From contig NZ_MZGV01000015.1 in NCBI RefSeq assembly GCF_002029235.1, forward strand, positions 1 to 64,000: a stretch of DNA of 64,000 bases, given 5' to 3'. Under the pieces are notes generated by a model. It worked only from the letters and a program-made list of their open reading frames with translations, had not been told where the DNA came from and ran no database searches. Positions 35,623 to 44,041 of the stretch are shown piece after piece. Every line of letters starts with the position of its first letter. Position 1 is the stretch's first letter. Both the position numbers and the translations under genes were made by a program. This stretch comes from Clostridium oryzae. GTDB taxonomy: Bacteria > Bacillota > Clostridia > Clostridiales > Clostridiaceae.

Positions 35623-36537
35623 TTATAGTTTTGATAGTTCTAGGGCAAACTGTGCACCTAATTTAGCATTATTATAAACTAGATGTATATTAGATTCTAA
35701 GCTTTCTCCTCCAGTAAGTTCTTTTACCTTAGCAAGAAGAAATGGAGTGGTTTCCTTTCCTTTAATTCCTTTTGTCTTAGCTTCCGATAAAGCTTTTTCT
35801 ATTGCTAAATTTATAGTCGTAAGATCCATGGAAAATTCCTCTGGAATAGGGTTAGCTATGACAGCACCGCCTTGAAGTCCTAGCTCCCATTTTGCTTTAA
35901 GAGCTTCAGCAAGTTCCAAAGGGCTGTTAACTCTATAATCAACCTTAAATCCGCTTTCTCTTGTATAAAAAGCTGGAAGTTCTTCAGTTTTATAGCCAAT
36001 AACAGGTACTCCTTTAGTTTCAAGATATTCAAGAGTCAATCCCAAATCAAGTATTGATTTAGCACCAGCGCATACAACAGCTACATTTGTTTTAGCAAGT
36101 TCTTCTAGATCCGCAGAAATATCAAATGTTTGTTGTGCTTCTCTATGTACACCGCCTATACCGCCAGTTGCGAATACTTTAATTCCTGCCATTGCAGCAA
36201 TTATCATAGTTGATGCTACAGTAGTAGCTCCATTTGCCTTTCTAGCAACTATAAATGGTATATCTCTTCTGCTTGTTTTTATTACACCCTCAGCTTTTCC
36301 AAGGTACTCTATTTCATCAGCAGTAAGGCCAACCTTCAGCTTACCATTTAAAATAGCTATAGTTGCAGGTATGGCACCATTTTCTCTGATTATTTTTTCA
36401 ACATTCAATGCAGTTTCCACATTTTTAGGGTAAGGCATACCATGGGATATAATTGTTGATTCAAGTGCCACAACAGGTTTGCCGCTTTCTATAGCTTCCT
36501 TTACTGCATCATTAATTACAAGATATTTTTCTAACAT
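35623..36537 (-). CDS. psuG: Pseudouridine-5'-phosphate glycosidase
   Basis: 304 residues. It splits pseudouridine 5'-phosphate into uracil and ribose 5-phosphate. Family landmarks are VALESTIISHGMPYPKN, TSRRDIPFIVARKANGATTVAST, ATGGIGGVHREAQQTFDIS and GLQGGAVIANPIPEE. It overlaps psuK by 7 bp, so kinase and glycosidase are made together for salvage of the RNA-derived nucleoside. No nucleoside transporter is adjacent. Confidence 0.95.
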   Translation of the reverse strand: MLEKYLVINDAVKEAIESGKPVVALESTIISHGMPYPKNVETALNVEKIIRENGAIPATIAILNGKLKVGLTADEIEYLGKAEGVIKTSRRDIPFIVARKANGATTVASTMIIAAMAGIKVFATGGIGGVHREAQQTFDISADLEELAKTNVAVVCAGAKSILDLGLTLEYLETKGVPVIGYKTEELPAFYTRESGFKVDYRVNSPLELAEALKAKWELGLQGGAVIANPIPEEFSMDLTTINLAIEKALSEAKTKGIKGKETTPFLLAKVKELTGGESLESNIHLVYNNAKLGAQFALELSKL

Positions 36538-37625
36538 AAGTTCAGCTCCTTAATTATTTTATTTATATTTTCTACTGACATACTGGGATTTATTGTGTCC
36601 TCATGAGAAAGTGCTAATACTGATGCAGCCATTGCCATTACAGCGGTTTTATCAATATCATAGTCATTGCAATAGCAATAAGATAAAGCTGCTACAAAAG
36701 CATCCCCAGCACCAGTAGTATTGATTACATTTACTTTGAAATTTGATATGTGTTTTTGCGTTATACCATCATTATAGAACAAACCCTCATCACCTAATGA
36801 TATAAATACTCTTTTAACACCTTGACCCAAAAAGTATTTTGATGCTTTCCAAGCGTCATTCAAAGATGATATTTTAATTCCAGACAGCATCTCAGCTTCT
36901 ATTTTATTAGGTTTAATAGTATGAAATTTACCAATTATATCTTTTACTTTTAAAGCCTTAGCAGAAGATACCGTGTCCAAAAAATATTTTGTGTTAGTAA
37001 AATTAGTAACTATATATTCTATAACCTGTTTAGGTAGATTTGTATCTATTACACACAATTTAGAATTGTTTATTATGTTTTTTTTCTTTTTTATAAAAGG
37101 GATATCCATTTTTTCAAATATATCCATCTGATTTACGGCTGTAATCATGTCGCCTTTTTCATCAAGCATTGATAAATAAGTAGAGGTAGGGAACCCTTCT
37201 AAAATCATGCATTGACTTACATCCAAATCTATCAGTTTTGCATCCTCAATTATCTTGCTGCCATAAATGTCGCTGCCGATTACAGATATCAATTTCGTGT
37301 CTATACCTAAACGAACGATATTTTCCGCAATATTCCTTCCTACACCGCCTAATGAAATTTTAACTTTTCCAGGATTCGAATCCTTAAAAATCATCTTATT
37401 ATTAGGGAATCCCTGTATATCAATATTTGAACCTCCTATTACAGTGATGTATGGGGATTCAGTTACAATATAGCCTTTTCCTTTGATATATCCCTTTTTC
37501 AGAAGGTTAGTTATATGTACTGCTACGGAAGAACGAGTAATACCGAGTATATCTGCAAGCTGTTGCTGAGAAATTAAAGGGTCATCCTTAATTAATTTTA
37601 ATATCTCCTTTTCTCTGTTTGTCAT
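36531..37625 (-). CDS. psuK: Pseudouridine kinase with N-terminal winged helix
   Basis: 364 residues from ATG 37625, which has AAGAGGTG at good spacing; the frame opens at 37643. Residues 1-55 are a winged helix (LISQQQLADILGITRSSVAV), so the enzyme may bind its own promoter. The rest is a PfkB-type sugar kinase: VIGGSNIDIQGFP, GGVGRNIAENIVRLG, and the active-site NTTGAGDAFVAAL. It phosphorylates pseudouridine for the co-transcribed glycosidase. Upstream lies a decayed hairpin repeat. Confidence 0.92.
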   Translation of the reverse strand: MTNREKEILKLIKDDPLISQQQLADILGITRSSVAVHITNLLKKGYIKGKGYIVTESPYITVIGGSNIDIQGFPNNKMIFKDSNPGKVKISLGGVGRNIAENIVRLGIDTKLISVIGSDIYGSKIIEDAKLIDLDVSQCMILEGFPTSTYLSMLDEKGDMITAVNQMDIFEKMDIPFIKKKKNIINNSKLCVIDTNLPKQVIEYIVTNFTNTKYFLDTVSSAKALKVKDIIGKFHTIKPNKIEAEMLSGIKISSLNDAWKASKYFLGQGVKRVFISLGDEGLFYNDGITQKHISNFKVNVINTTGAGDAFVAALSYCYCNDYDIDKTAVMAMAASVLALSHEDTINPSMSVENINKIIKELNLC

Positions 37626-37715
37626 AATCACACCTCTTAACATTTGCTTATGTAATAAACTATAGTTTATATTATATCAAATCTTAATATTTTGCAAGAT
37701 GTTAAATAAAAAATG

Positions 37716-37815
37716 GTAGGAAGTGATTTCCGTCGGCTGGAAAATACATTCATCAAGCACTTATATCTATATCGACTCTATGTATTTGCAAAACTTACAT
37801 TCACTTTTTTCTTTG
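37716..37815. repeat. Decayed hairpin repeat copy, opposite orientation
   Basis: Read on the minus strand it has TTTGCAAATACATAGAGT, then TTTTCCAGCCGACGGAAATC and ACTTCCTACC, the same modules as at 38.8 kb. The left arm is degenerate, so only a short stem can form. It is the only copy between divergent genes, which suggests that it was inserted or inverted and is no longer a terminator. Confidence 0.6.
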
Positions 37816-37906
37816 CACTTTTCTAACTTTACGTAAAATAATATTTATACTATAATAATATAAATAGACTAAGCGATGTTGCGTTTAAAAAGGGTGGTGC
37901 ACAATT

Positions 37907-38560
37907 ATGATAAAAAATGATATATTAACTGAAAAACTTAAAGAGTTATCTCGTGTATTGACAACTATTTTAGATTACACTAATAAAGATGAAATCATAA
38001 AAAGCTGGGATACTTTAAATAAAGCTTACCGAAAGCTTATGGGCATAAATTCTAGTATGGCGATAAATCTGTCATACAGCGATCTAATGAAATTTATAGG
38101 AGCTTATGAATCTCCTGAAACTGTGAATTTAGTTGTCACAGGAAAATTACTTAAAGTTCATGCATACCTATGCAGCATCCAAGGTGATGAAGTTAGTGCA
38201 TTAAGTCAGAGTGTTAAAAGTGCAGAAATTCTAATTAATGCGTTACTTTCAGATTTTGAAACAGCTATTGATTTATGTTTGGATGATATAGATGAAATTA
38301 TTAATGTTATTTCTGAATATGAAATACCTTTAGATTGTAAATATCTAATCTTTAAATATTATGAGGCTATTACAAGATTTGATAAGGCAGAAGATTATCT
38401 TTTCGAGATGAGAGAACAAAATAAAGAATCAGACTTTATTAAAGAAGAAGGAGAGAAGTTTTACGAAAAACTTCTTACCCTACCTGAAACTGTCCTAGAA
38501 AAAGGAAACCTTCCAATAGACGAAGTGAAAGATTCCTTGGAAAGCTTTAGAAAAATTTAA
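37907..38560 (+). CDS. DUF6483-like helical protein
   Basis: 217 residues, acidic and entirely helical by composition, with no signal peptide or membrane segment. It resembles the clostridial DUF6483 family (DILTEKLKELSRVL, LYDYKYLIFKYYEA-like helix pairs near residue 145), which looks like TPR-type repeats. Function unknown. The start follows GGGTGGTG. It is a single gene between two copies of the dispersed hairpin repeat. Confidence 0.65.
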   Translation: MIKNDILTEKLKELSRVLTTILDYTNKDEIIKSWDTLNKAYRKLMGINSSMAINLSYSDLMKFIGAYESPETVNLVVTGKLLKVHAYLCSIQGDEVSALSQSVKSAEILINALLSDFETAIDLCLDDIDEIINVISEYEIPLDCKYLIFKYYEAITRFDKAEDYLFEMREQNKESDFIKEEGEKFYEKLLTLPETVLEKGNLPIDEVKDSLESFRKI

Positions 38561-38589
38561 ATAGAAAACTCTATACCATTTTTACAAAG

Positions 38590-38852
38590 AATAGGAAATT
38601 ATGATTTTTGCCAATTGTGAATAATTTTCAACTGTGTATGAATAAATTGTATGTATTGTTAAAAGGATGTGACTATATATATACGAAGTAATATGAAGAT
38701 AGCTCTTAAGAAAATACTAATAAACAAATAAACAAGAAAAATAATTTGGGAGAAGTAATATAGAAAATAATGCTTTGTAAATGCATAGAGTAGGCATAGG
38801 GTAGGAAGTGGTTGGAGGAGGCATTTTCCAGCCGACGGAAATCACTTCCTAC
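38590..38852. repeat. Dispersed hairpin repeat, longest simple copy
   Basis: It starts with AGGAAATTATGATTTTTGCC (about 38592), a segment also present at about 400-442. From 38680 it matches 12950-13131 throughout. It ends in GTAGGAAGTGGTT (38801-38813) pairing with AAATCACTTCCTAC (38839-38852) around GGAGGAGGCATTTTCCAGCC. A T-run follows on the plus strand. It lies between convergent genes and can terminate both. Confidence 0.8.
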
Positions 38853-38862
38853 TCTTTTTTAT

Positions 38863-39225
38863 CTACTCTTTATCTTGTAGTGCATCCCAGCCTTCTTCAC
38901 CGGTTCTTACTCTTATTACATTAGTAACATCGTAAACAAATATTTTTCCGTCTCCGATTTGTCCTGTCTTTAGGACCTTCTTTGCGGTTTCAACGACGGT
39001 TTCTACTGGTATTTCACACACAACAACTTCAACTTTAACTTTAGGAATTAAATTTATTTCAAGTTCGTTGCCACGGTAGAACTCTTTGTAGCCTTTTTGC
39101 ATACCACAACCCTGCACGTTTGAAACTGTCATTCCAGTTACGCCTATTTTATTCAACGCTTCTTTTAATTCTTGAAATTTACTTGGACGGGCAATAATTT
39201 CAATTTTACTTATCTTTTTATCCAT
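38863..39225 (-). CDS. P-II nitrogen regulatory protein without the uridylylation tyrosine
   Basis: 120 residues from ATG 39225 (GGAG at 9 nt; an in-frame GTG at 39234 overlaps that site). It is clearly P-II: GITGMTV-like GVTGMTVSNVQGCG, KVKVEVVV, GQIGDGKIFVYDV, IRVRTGEEG. In the T-loop, YRGNELEIN stands where E. coli GlnB has YRGAEYMVD, so Tyr51 is Leu. Control would rest on ATP/ADP and 2-oxoglutarate. No amtB, glnA or nif gene is adjacent, so its partner is unknown. Confidence 0.88.
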   Translation of the reverse strand: MDKKISKIEIIARPSKFQELKEALNKIGVTGMTVSNVQGCGMQKGYKEFYRGNELEINLIPKVKVEVVVCEIPVETVVETAKKVLKTGQIGDGKIFVYDVTNVIRVRTGEEGWDALQDKE

Positions 39226-39433
39226 GACAATCACACTCCTAAATATATTTATAAAACGTTATTATTTTGATAATATAATACTATAAATATTATAAAATAT
39301 CAACGAAAAAGGTTTTACAAATATTAATTTATATATTATATTATTAAATATGCAGAATATTATGATACTCATAATATCTATTTTTGCCGACAGGGATAAT
39401 TTTACCTTACATATACCACTTGTTTTAACCACC

Positions 39434-39471
39434 ATACCACTATAAAGCAAAAAAATAAAAATAGTGGGTAT
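39434..39471 (+). other. Inverted repeat in the ddl upstream region
   Basis: ATACCACTAT (39434-39443) pairs with ATAGTGGGTAT (39461-39471) around an A-rich loop, about 70 bp before ddl. It could be a binding site for the adjacent MocR-type regulator, or a stem in the leader. Confidence 0.4.
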
Positions 39472-39537
39472 TATGTTAATGGTTAATATCCATTAGAATA
39501 GTATTAAAGATATTAATTATAAAATTTGGAGGTTTAT

Positions 39538-40434
39538 ATGAGAATAGGTGTTATAGATGGAGGAATTTCTTCTGAAAAAGAAATATCGATATTGAGCGGA
39601 AGAGAGATAATAGCGAATATCGACAAAAATAAATATGAAGTTAAAGAAATTTTAATAGAAAAAGAAGAAGATGTTTTTGAAAAAATAAAGGATATAGATT
39701 TTGCGTTTATTGCACTTCACGGTAAGTTTGGTGAAGACGGAAAAATACAAGCCGTATTAGAGACAAAGGGTATTCCCTATAATGGCTGCGGTGTTCTTAC
39801 TAGTGCATTATGCATGGACAAAAATTTAAGCAAAAAGATATTTTTATCTGAAGGTGTGAAGACAGCTGACTGGGTTATGGTAACACCAGAGGATGAACTA
39901 CCAATGGATAAGTTAAAGAAATTTGGGTATCCCCTTGTTGTAAAACCTAATAACGGTGGATCAAGTATAGGTATTTTCCTTGTAAAGGATGAGAAGGAAT
40001 TAAAAGCAGCGCTAGAAGAAAGCTTTAAATATGACAAAAATGTTTTGATTGAAGAATATATAAAAGGACAAGAAATAACTTGTTCTATGTTAGATGGAGA
40101 AATTCTTCCTACAATATTCATCAATCCCAGTGAAGAATTCTTTGATTACCAGTCAAAATATTATGATAATGGCACTAAAGAGGTAGTAGGCGAGCTTCCT
40201 AAGCATTTGGATGATAAGCTGAAGGTAATCGCTAAAAAGTGTTGGAAATTATTTAACCTTGAAGTTTATAGTAGAATAGATTTTCTTATAAAAGATGATG
40301 AATTTTATGCTCTAGAAGTAAATACTCTACCAGGTATGACAGCTAACAGTCTTGTACCCAAAAGTGCAAAAGCTGTAGGTATTGATTTCCCAAAACTTCT
40401 AGATAAAGTTATTGATTGCTCATTAAGAAAATAG
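39538..40434 (+). CDS. ddl: D-alanine--D-alanine ligase
   Basis: 298 residues from ATG 39538 (TTGGAGG upstream; the frame opens at TTG 39526, within that site). ATP-grasp fold with GGISSEKEISILSG, the serine-containing loop that binds D-Ala, FIALHGKFGEDG, KPNNGGSSIGIF, and the end EVNTLPGMTANSL. It makes the dipeptide end of the wall precursor in the cytoplasm. A MocR-type regulator follows in 38 bp on the same strand. Confidence 0.94.
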   Translation: MRIGVIDGGISSEKEISILSGREIIANIDKNKYEVKEILIEKEEDVFEKIKDIDFAFIALHGKFGEDGKIQAVLETKGIPYNGCGVLTSALCMDKNLSKKIFLSEGVKTADWVMVTPEDELPMDKLKKFGYPLVVKPNNGGSSIGIFLVKDEKELKAALEESFKYDKNVLIEEYIKGQEITCSMLDGEILPTIFINPSEEFFDYQSKYYDNGTKEVVGELPKHLDDKLKVIAKKCWKLFNLEVYSRIDFLIKDDEFYALEVNTLPGMTANSLVPKSAKAVGIDFPKLLDKVIDCSLRK

Positions 40435-40472
40435 TTTATATCATATTTTGATCAAATGGTTGGGAGAGATTT

Positions 40473-41909
40473 ATGTTTTTTCATATAAATACCGATTCGG
40501 AAAAACCAATATATATACAAATATTTGATGCTATAAAAGAGATGATCGAGACTAATATGCTTCCAGCTCATAGCAAGTTGCCTTCCACTCGAGAGATGGG
40601 AAGGCTTCTTGGCGTTTCAAGATCCACTGTAATAACTGCCTTTGAATGCCTTGAAAGCAGTGGCTTTATTTATACATTGAATGGAAAGGGAACATTTGTA
40701 TCACCTAAGAAGATCAAATTAAATAATGAGTGGAATATAGATTGGAAAGAAAAATTCAATCAGTATGCTTATGATACTGAAGATCTTGACTTGATGAAAA
40801 ATGGAATGCCTTATAAAAAAGGAATGATATCATTTAAATCCATTGCTCCTGACGAAAACCTTTTTGATATAGATGAAATTAAACGTTCCTTTATGGATCT
40901 TATGGGGGTGGAAGGTAACAAAATTCTAAATTACGGATATGCAAAAGGGTATCGGCCATTAATTAATTTTATAATGGAATATATGAAAAAGATTGGCGCT
41001 GCTTTAGAAAATAAATCTGTAATTATCACTAATGGTTTTACTGAAGGGTTTGATCTAGTTTTAGATTCTCTTACTAGTGCTGGAGATAAGGTATTATGTG
41101 AAAATCCTACTCATAATACAGCTATAAAGCAAATGCGCCTTCATGGACTGGATATTCACGGTGTAAATATGGATGAAAACGGTATGGATGTTTCAGCACT
41201 GGAAAGTGAATTGCTCAAATGCCAGTTCAAATTAGCGTATCTAATTCCATCTTATCATAATCCCACAGGTATAAGTATAAGCTATGATAGAAGAAAAGAA
41301 CTGTATGATGTATTTAAACAGCATAATGTTCCAATAGTTGAGGATGGTTTTAGTGAGGAATTGCAGCATCATTCTTCTCATATAGCGCCAATGGTGGCTG
41401 TAAGTGGTAAGGAAAACTCTGTAATATATATCGGCAGTTTTTCAAAGATTTTATTTCCAGGTATGAGAATAGGGTGGATATTTGGAGATGAAGTGTTAAT
41501 AGATATGCTGCAAAGCGTAAAAAGAGCTAAAAACATTCATACATCATTTTTAGATCAAGGTATTCTTTATCATTATATGCAGAGTGGCAGCTATGAAAAA
41601 TATATTAAGAAAATAAGAAATATATATGGTGATAAATGTCAATATACGATAAAACTTATTAAAAAGTATCTTCCATGGGAATATATTAGTGGGGAAGGCG
41701 GTTTATATGTATTTATAAAGCTTAAAAATATTGATTCCCATAAGCTTTTGGAAAATTGCTATAAGCGAGGTGTACTTTTTATGCCGGGGGATGTATTTTA
41801 TGTGGAGAATCCAGCTAAAAATGCATTGAGATTAAGTTTTTCAAGAAATTCCTATGAGGAGCTTGAAAAGGGGATAAAGATAATAGGAGAAGAATGCATG
41901 AAATTTTAA
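40473..41909 (+). CDS. MocR/GntR-family regulator with aminotransferase domain
   Basis: 478 residues. The N-terminal GntR winged helix (YIQIFDAIKEMIETN, LPSTREMGRLLGVSRSTVIT) is joined to a class I aminotransferase fold with the PLP lysine in YIGSFSKILFPGMRIGW and the aspartate/tyrosine region PSYHNPTGISIS. MocR proteins use PLP or a PLP adduct as effector. Proximity to ddl suggests a DdlR-like role, where D-alanine acts as inducer of ddl. The stop codon overlaps the hairpin repeat that follows. Confidence 0.88.
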   Translation: MFFHINTDSEKPIYIQIFDAIKEMIETNMLPAHSKLPSTREMGRLLGVSRSTVITAFECLESSGFIYTLNGKGTFVSPKKIKLNNEWNIDWKEKFNQYAYDTEDLDLMKNGMPYKKGMISFKSIAPDENLFDIDEIKRSFMDLMGVEGNKILNYGYAKGYRPLINFIMEYMKKIGAALENKSVIITNGFTEGFDLVLDSLTSAGDKVLCENPTHNTAIKQMRLHGLDIHGVNMDENGMDVSALESELLKCQFKLAYLIPSYHNPTGISISYDRRKELYDVFKQHNVPIVEDGFSEELQHHSSHIAPMVAVSGKENSVIYIGSFSKILFPGMRIGWIFGDEVLIDMLQSVKRAKNIHTSFLDQGILYHYMQSGSYEKYIKKIRNIYGDKCQYTIKLIKKYLPWEYISGEGGLYVFIKLKNIDSHKLLENCYKRGVLFMPGDVFYVENPAKNALRLSFSRNSYEELEKGIKIIGEECMKF

Positions 41910-41983
41910 AAATGGTTACACCCTATGTCGGCTAGTTCCACTTGGTTAAAGGCCTAAATAATCTTTAAGGTGTAACCATTTTT
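41907..41983. repeat. Hairpin repeat, short relative of the 618-877 element
   Basis: AAAAATGGTTACACC pairs with GGTGTAACCATTTTT in a perfect 15-bp stem with T-runs on both strands. The 48 nt from 41912 (ATGGTTACACCCTATGTCGG onwards) match the minus strand of 831-876 with about three differences. It closes the convergent pair MocR/aroG and contains the MocR stop codon. Confidence 0.85.
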
Positions 41984-41998
41984 AATTATCTTTACTCT

Positions 41999-43030
41999 TT
42001 ATACATTCTCTGCAATATAATATATTAAGTTTTCAGTATCTTCCCATCCTAGGCAAGGATCTGTTATCGACTTACCATATATATTATTATCTGAAATATC
42101 CTGCCTGCCTTCTACAAGATAGCTTTCTATCATCAATCCCTTTATAAACTTTTTAAGATTTGAGTCCCACTTTCTGCTGTTAATAATCTCTTTAGCTATT
42201 CTAGGCTGTTCAGCAAACTTTTTCATTGAATTTGAGTGATTAGTATCTATAATAACAGCTGGATTTTCTAGATCTCTTTTGGCATATGATTGAGCTAATA
42301 GCTGCAAATCTTCATAATGGTAGTTAGGAATGTTTCTGCCATAAGAATCTACTGCACCTCTGAGAATTGTATGTGCCAAAGGATTTCCAGAAGTTCTGAC
42401 CTCATATCCAGCATATACGAAATCGTGTCCCATTTGTGCTGCGACTACTGAGTTGAGCATAACAGAAAGATTACCAGATGTAGGATTTTTCATACCTGCA
42501 GGTACATTCATGCCGCTTACTATCATTCTATGTTGCTGATCTTCTACGGATCGAGCCCCAATTGCTACATAACCCAAAAGATCAGACAAATATGTGTAGT
42601 TTTCAGGATATAACATTTCATCTGCAGTTACAAGATGAGTTTCGCTAAGAACTTTTAAATGCAGTTTCCTTATAGCTTTTATTCCTTCAGCTACATTCGG
42701 TGCTTTGTTAGGATCTGGCTGATGCATCATGCCTTTATAACCTTCACCTGTTGTGCGTGGCTTATTAGTATATACTCTAGGAATTATTAATATTTTATCC
42801 TTGACTTTTTCCTGCAGCTTTGCAAGTTTTTCTACATATTCACACACAGGATCTTCATGATCTGCTGAGCAAGGACCTATGACAAGAATGAATCTGTCAT
42901 CGTTATTTGTAAATACGTTTCTTATTTCTAAATCTCTTTTTTCCTTCACATCTTTGAGATTTTCCGGAACAGGTATTTCCTCTCTTATCTGCTTAGCAGA
43001 TGGAAGTTTTCTAATGAATTTCATATTCAA
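41999..43030 (-). CDS. aroG: 3-deoxy-7-phosphoheptulonate synthase (AroG type)
   Basis: 341-343 residues. The first step of aromatic amino acid synthesis, joining PEP and erythrose 4-phosphate. Landmarks are VIGPCSADHEDPV, PRVYTNKPRTTGEGYKGMMHQP, GARSVEDQQHR, GTDG-like MKNPTSGNL and IDTNHSNSMKK. The start is TTG 43030 or ATG 43024; GGGGG lies 11 or 17 nt away, favouring TTG. The promoter and a perfect hairpin lie immediately upstream. The N-terminal extension of type I-alpha enzymes, which binds Phe or Tyr, is present. Confidence 0.93.
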   Translation of the reverse strand: MNMKFIRKLPSAKQIREEIPVPENLKDVKEKRDLEIRNVFTNNDDRFILVIGPCSADHEDPVCEYVEKLAKLQEKVKDKILIIPRVYTNKPRTTGEGYKGMMHQPDPNKAPNVAEGIKAIRKLHLKVLSETHLVTADEMLYPENYTYLSDLLGYVAIGARSVEDQQHRMIVSGMNVPAGMKNPTSGNLSVMLNSVVAAQMGHDFVYAGYEVRTSGNPLAHTILRGAVDSYGRNIPNYHYEDLQLLAQSYAKRDLENPAVIIDTNHSNSMKKFAEQPRIAKEIINSRKWDSNLKKFIKGLMIESYLVEGRQDISDNNIYGKSITDPCLGWEDTENLIYYIAENV

Positions 43031-43056
43031 TTAATATCAAGCCCCCTAAATAATGT

Positions 43057-43126
43057 GCTTAATAATTGGCTAAAAAAGCAATTATTAAGCTAAAAACAGA
43101 ATACCATCAACTGAATAATTTTTCAA
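43057..43126 (-). promoter_or_regulatory. aroG promoter with hairpin at the transcript start
   Basis: On the minus strand: -35 TTGAAA (43121-43126), 17-bp spacer, -10 TATTCT (43098-43103). The predicted start lies near 43091. From there the first transcribed bases are GCTTAATAATTG, paired perfectly with CAATTATTAAGC across a 10-nt loop (43057-43090). A 5'-terminal hairpin of this kind may protect the message or bind a regulator. Confidence 0.65.
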
Positions 43127-43308
43127 CATAAAAAGACAAAGGTATGTATCATACGCCAATACTAGGTTAAATATATAGTTAAATATATAGTTATATATAA
43201 GTTTGATTAATAAAATGTGCTTAGACAGATTACATAAAATATGCTATACTTGTTTCAAGAGTATTAGGGGGTTAAAAGGATGGAATTGAGATCTGGAAGG
43301 GAGTCAAT

Positions 43309-44004
43309 ATGGTTAATATAAATAACGAAATTTACTATAAATACAAGCATTTTTCAATGCTATTATTGTATGGAATAACCGGTATGCTTTTTGGTCTATG
43401 CGAAAAGCACATTAAATATACTAAACTTGTTTATTCAAGTCTGGATTCCTATATACCGTTTGTAAAAGAAGCGGTTGTACCTTACATAACATGGTACATC
43501 TATATAGCTGTAGCGATATTGTTTTTAGGCCTATATTCAGTTGTTGACTACTATAAGCTCGTTACTTTTCTTACGTTAGGAATGCTTGTAGGAATTACAG
43601 CGTTTATATTGTATCCGACTAGGCAGAATTTGAGACCTGTCATAGCTAGTAATGATATTTTTTCAAGCATGATTAAAACCATATATAGCCTTGATACACC
43701 AACTAATGTGACTCCCAGTCTTCATGTCATGTTAAGCATTGGAGTATTCTGCTCATTAGAAAATTGCCAGTTACTCAAGAGCAAAAAGGTAATACGTGTT
43801 ATATCGCTTATAACAATGCTTTTAATTTGTGCTTCTACGGTTTTAATAAAACAACATTCAATAATAGATGTATTTTGGGGAGTTATAGCAGGTATAGGCT
43901 TGTATATTTTAATTTACAAAGCTAAACCTGATATATGGAGCGTTTTAGTGACTAATGGGACCGATGCTAAAGATAAGATTACGATGCATGAAAATGATTT
44001 ATAA
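43309..44004 (+). CDS. PAP2-family membrane phosphatase
   Basis: 231 residues with five to six membrane helices. The three phosphatase motifs are visible though loose: TRQNLRP, TPSLHVMLS, and KQHSIIDVFWG. Members dephosphorylate lipid phosphates such as undecaprenyl pyrophosphate or phosphatidic acid at the membrane. GGGAG precedes the ATG. The PBP gene follows in 37 bp, so a role in recycling the wall lipid carrier is attractive but inferred. Confidence 0.82.
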   Translation: MVNINNEIYYKYKHFSMLLLYGITGMLFGLCEKHIKYTKLVYSSLDSYIPFVKEAVVPYITWYIYIAVAILFLGLYSVVDYYKLVTFLTLGMLVGITAFILYPTRQNLRPVIASNDIFSSMIKTIYSLDTPTNVTPSLHVMLSIGVFCSLENCQLLKSKKVIRVISLITMLLICASTVLIKQHSIIDVFWGVIAGIGLYILIYKAKPDIWSVLVTNGTDAKDKITMHENDL

Positions 44005-44041
44005 TAAAATTTAGAAAGACATATTGTCAAGGGTGATTCTG

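Noticed and set aside
39262-39450. Minus-strand 62-codon frame between the P-II gene and ddl
   Set aside because: AT-rich, no ribosome site, low-complexity hydrophobic translation; better read as promoter DNA.
43190-43230. Tandem GTTAAATATATA repeats as a possible CRISPR or iteron array
   Set aside because: Only two to three short AT-rich units without spacers or adjacent cas or rep genes.
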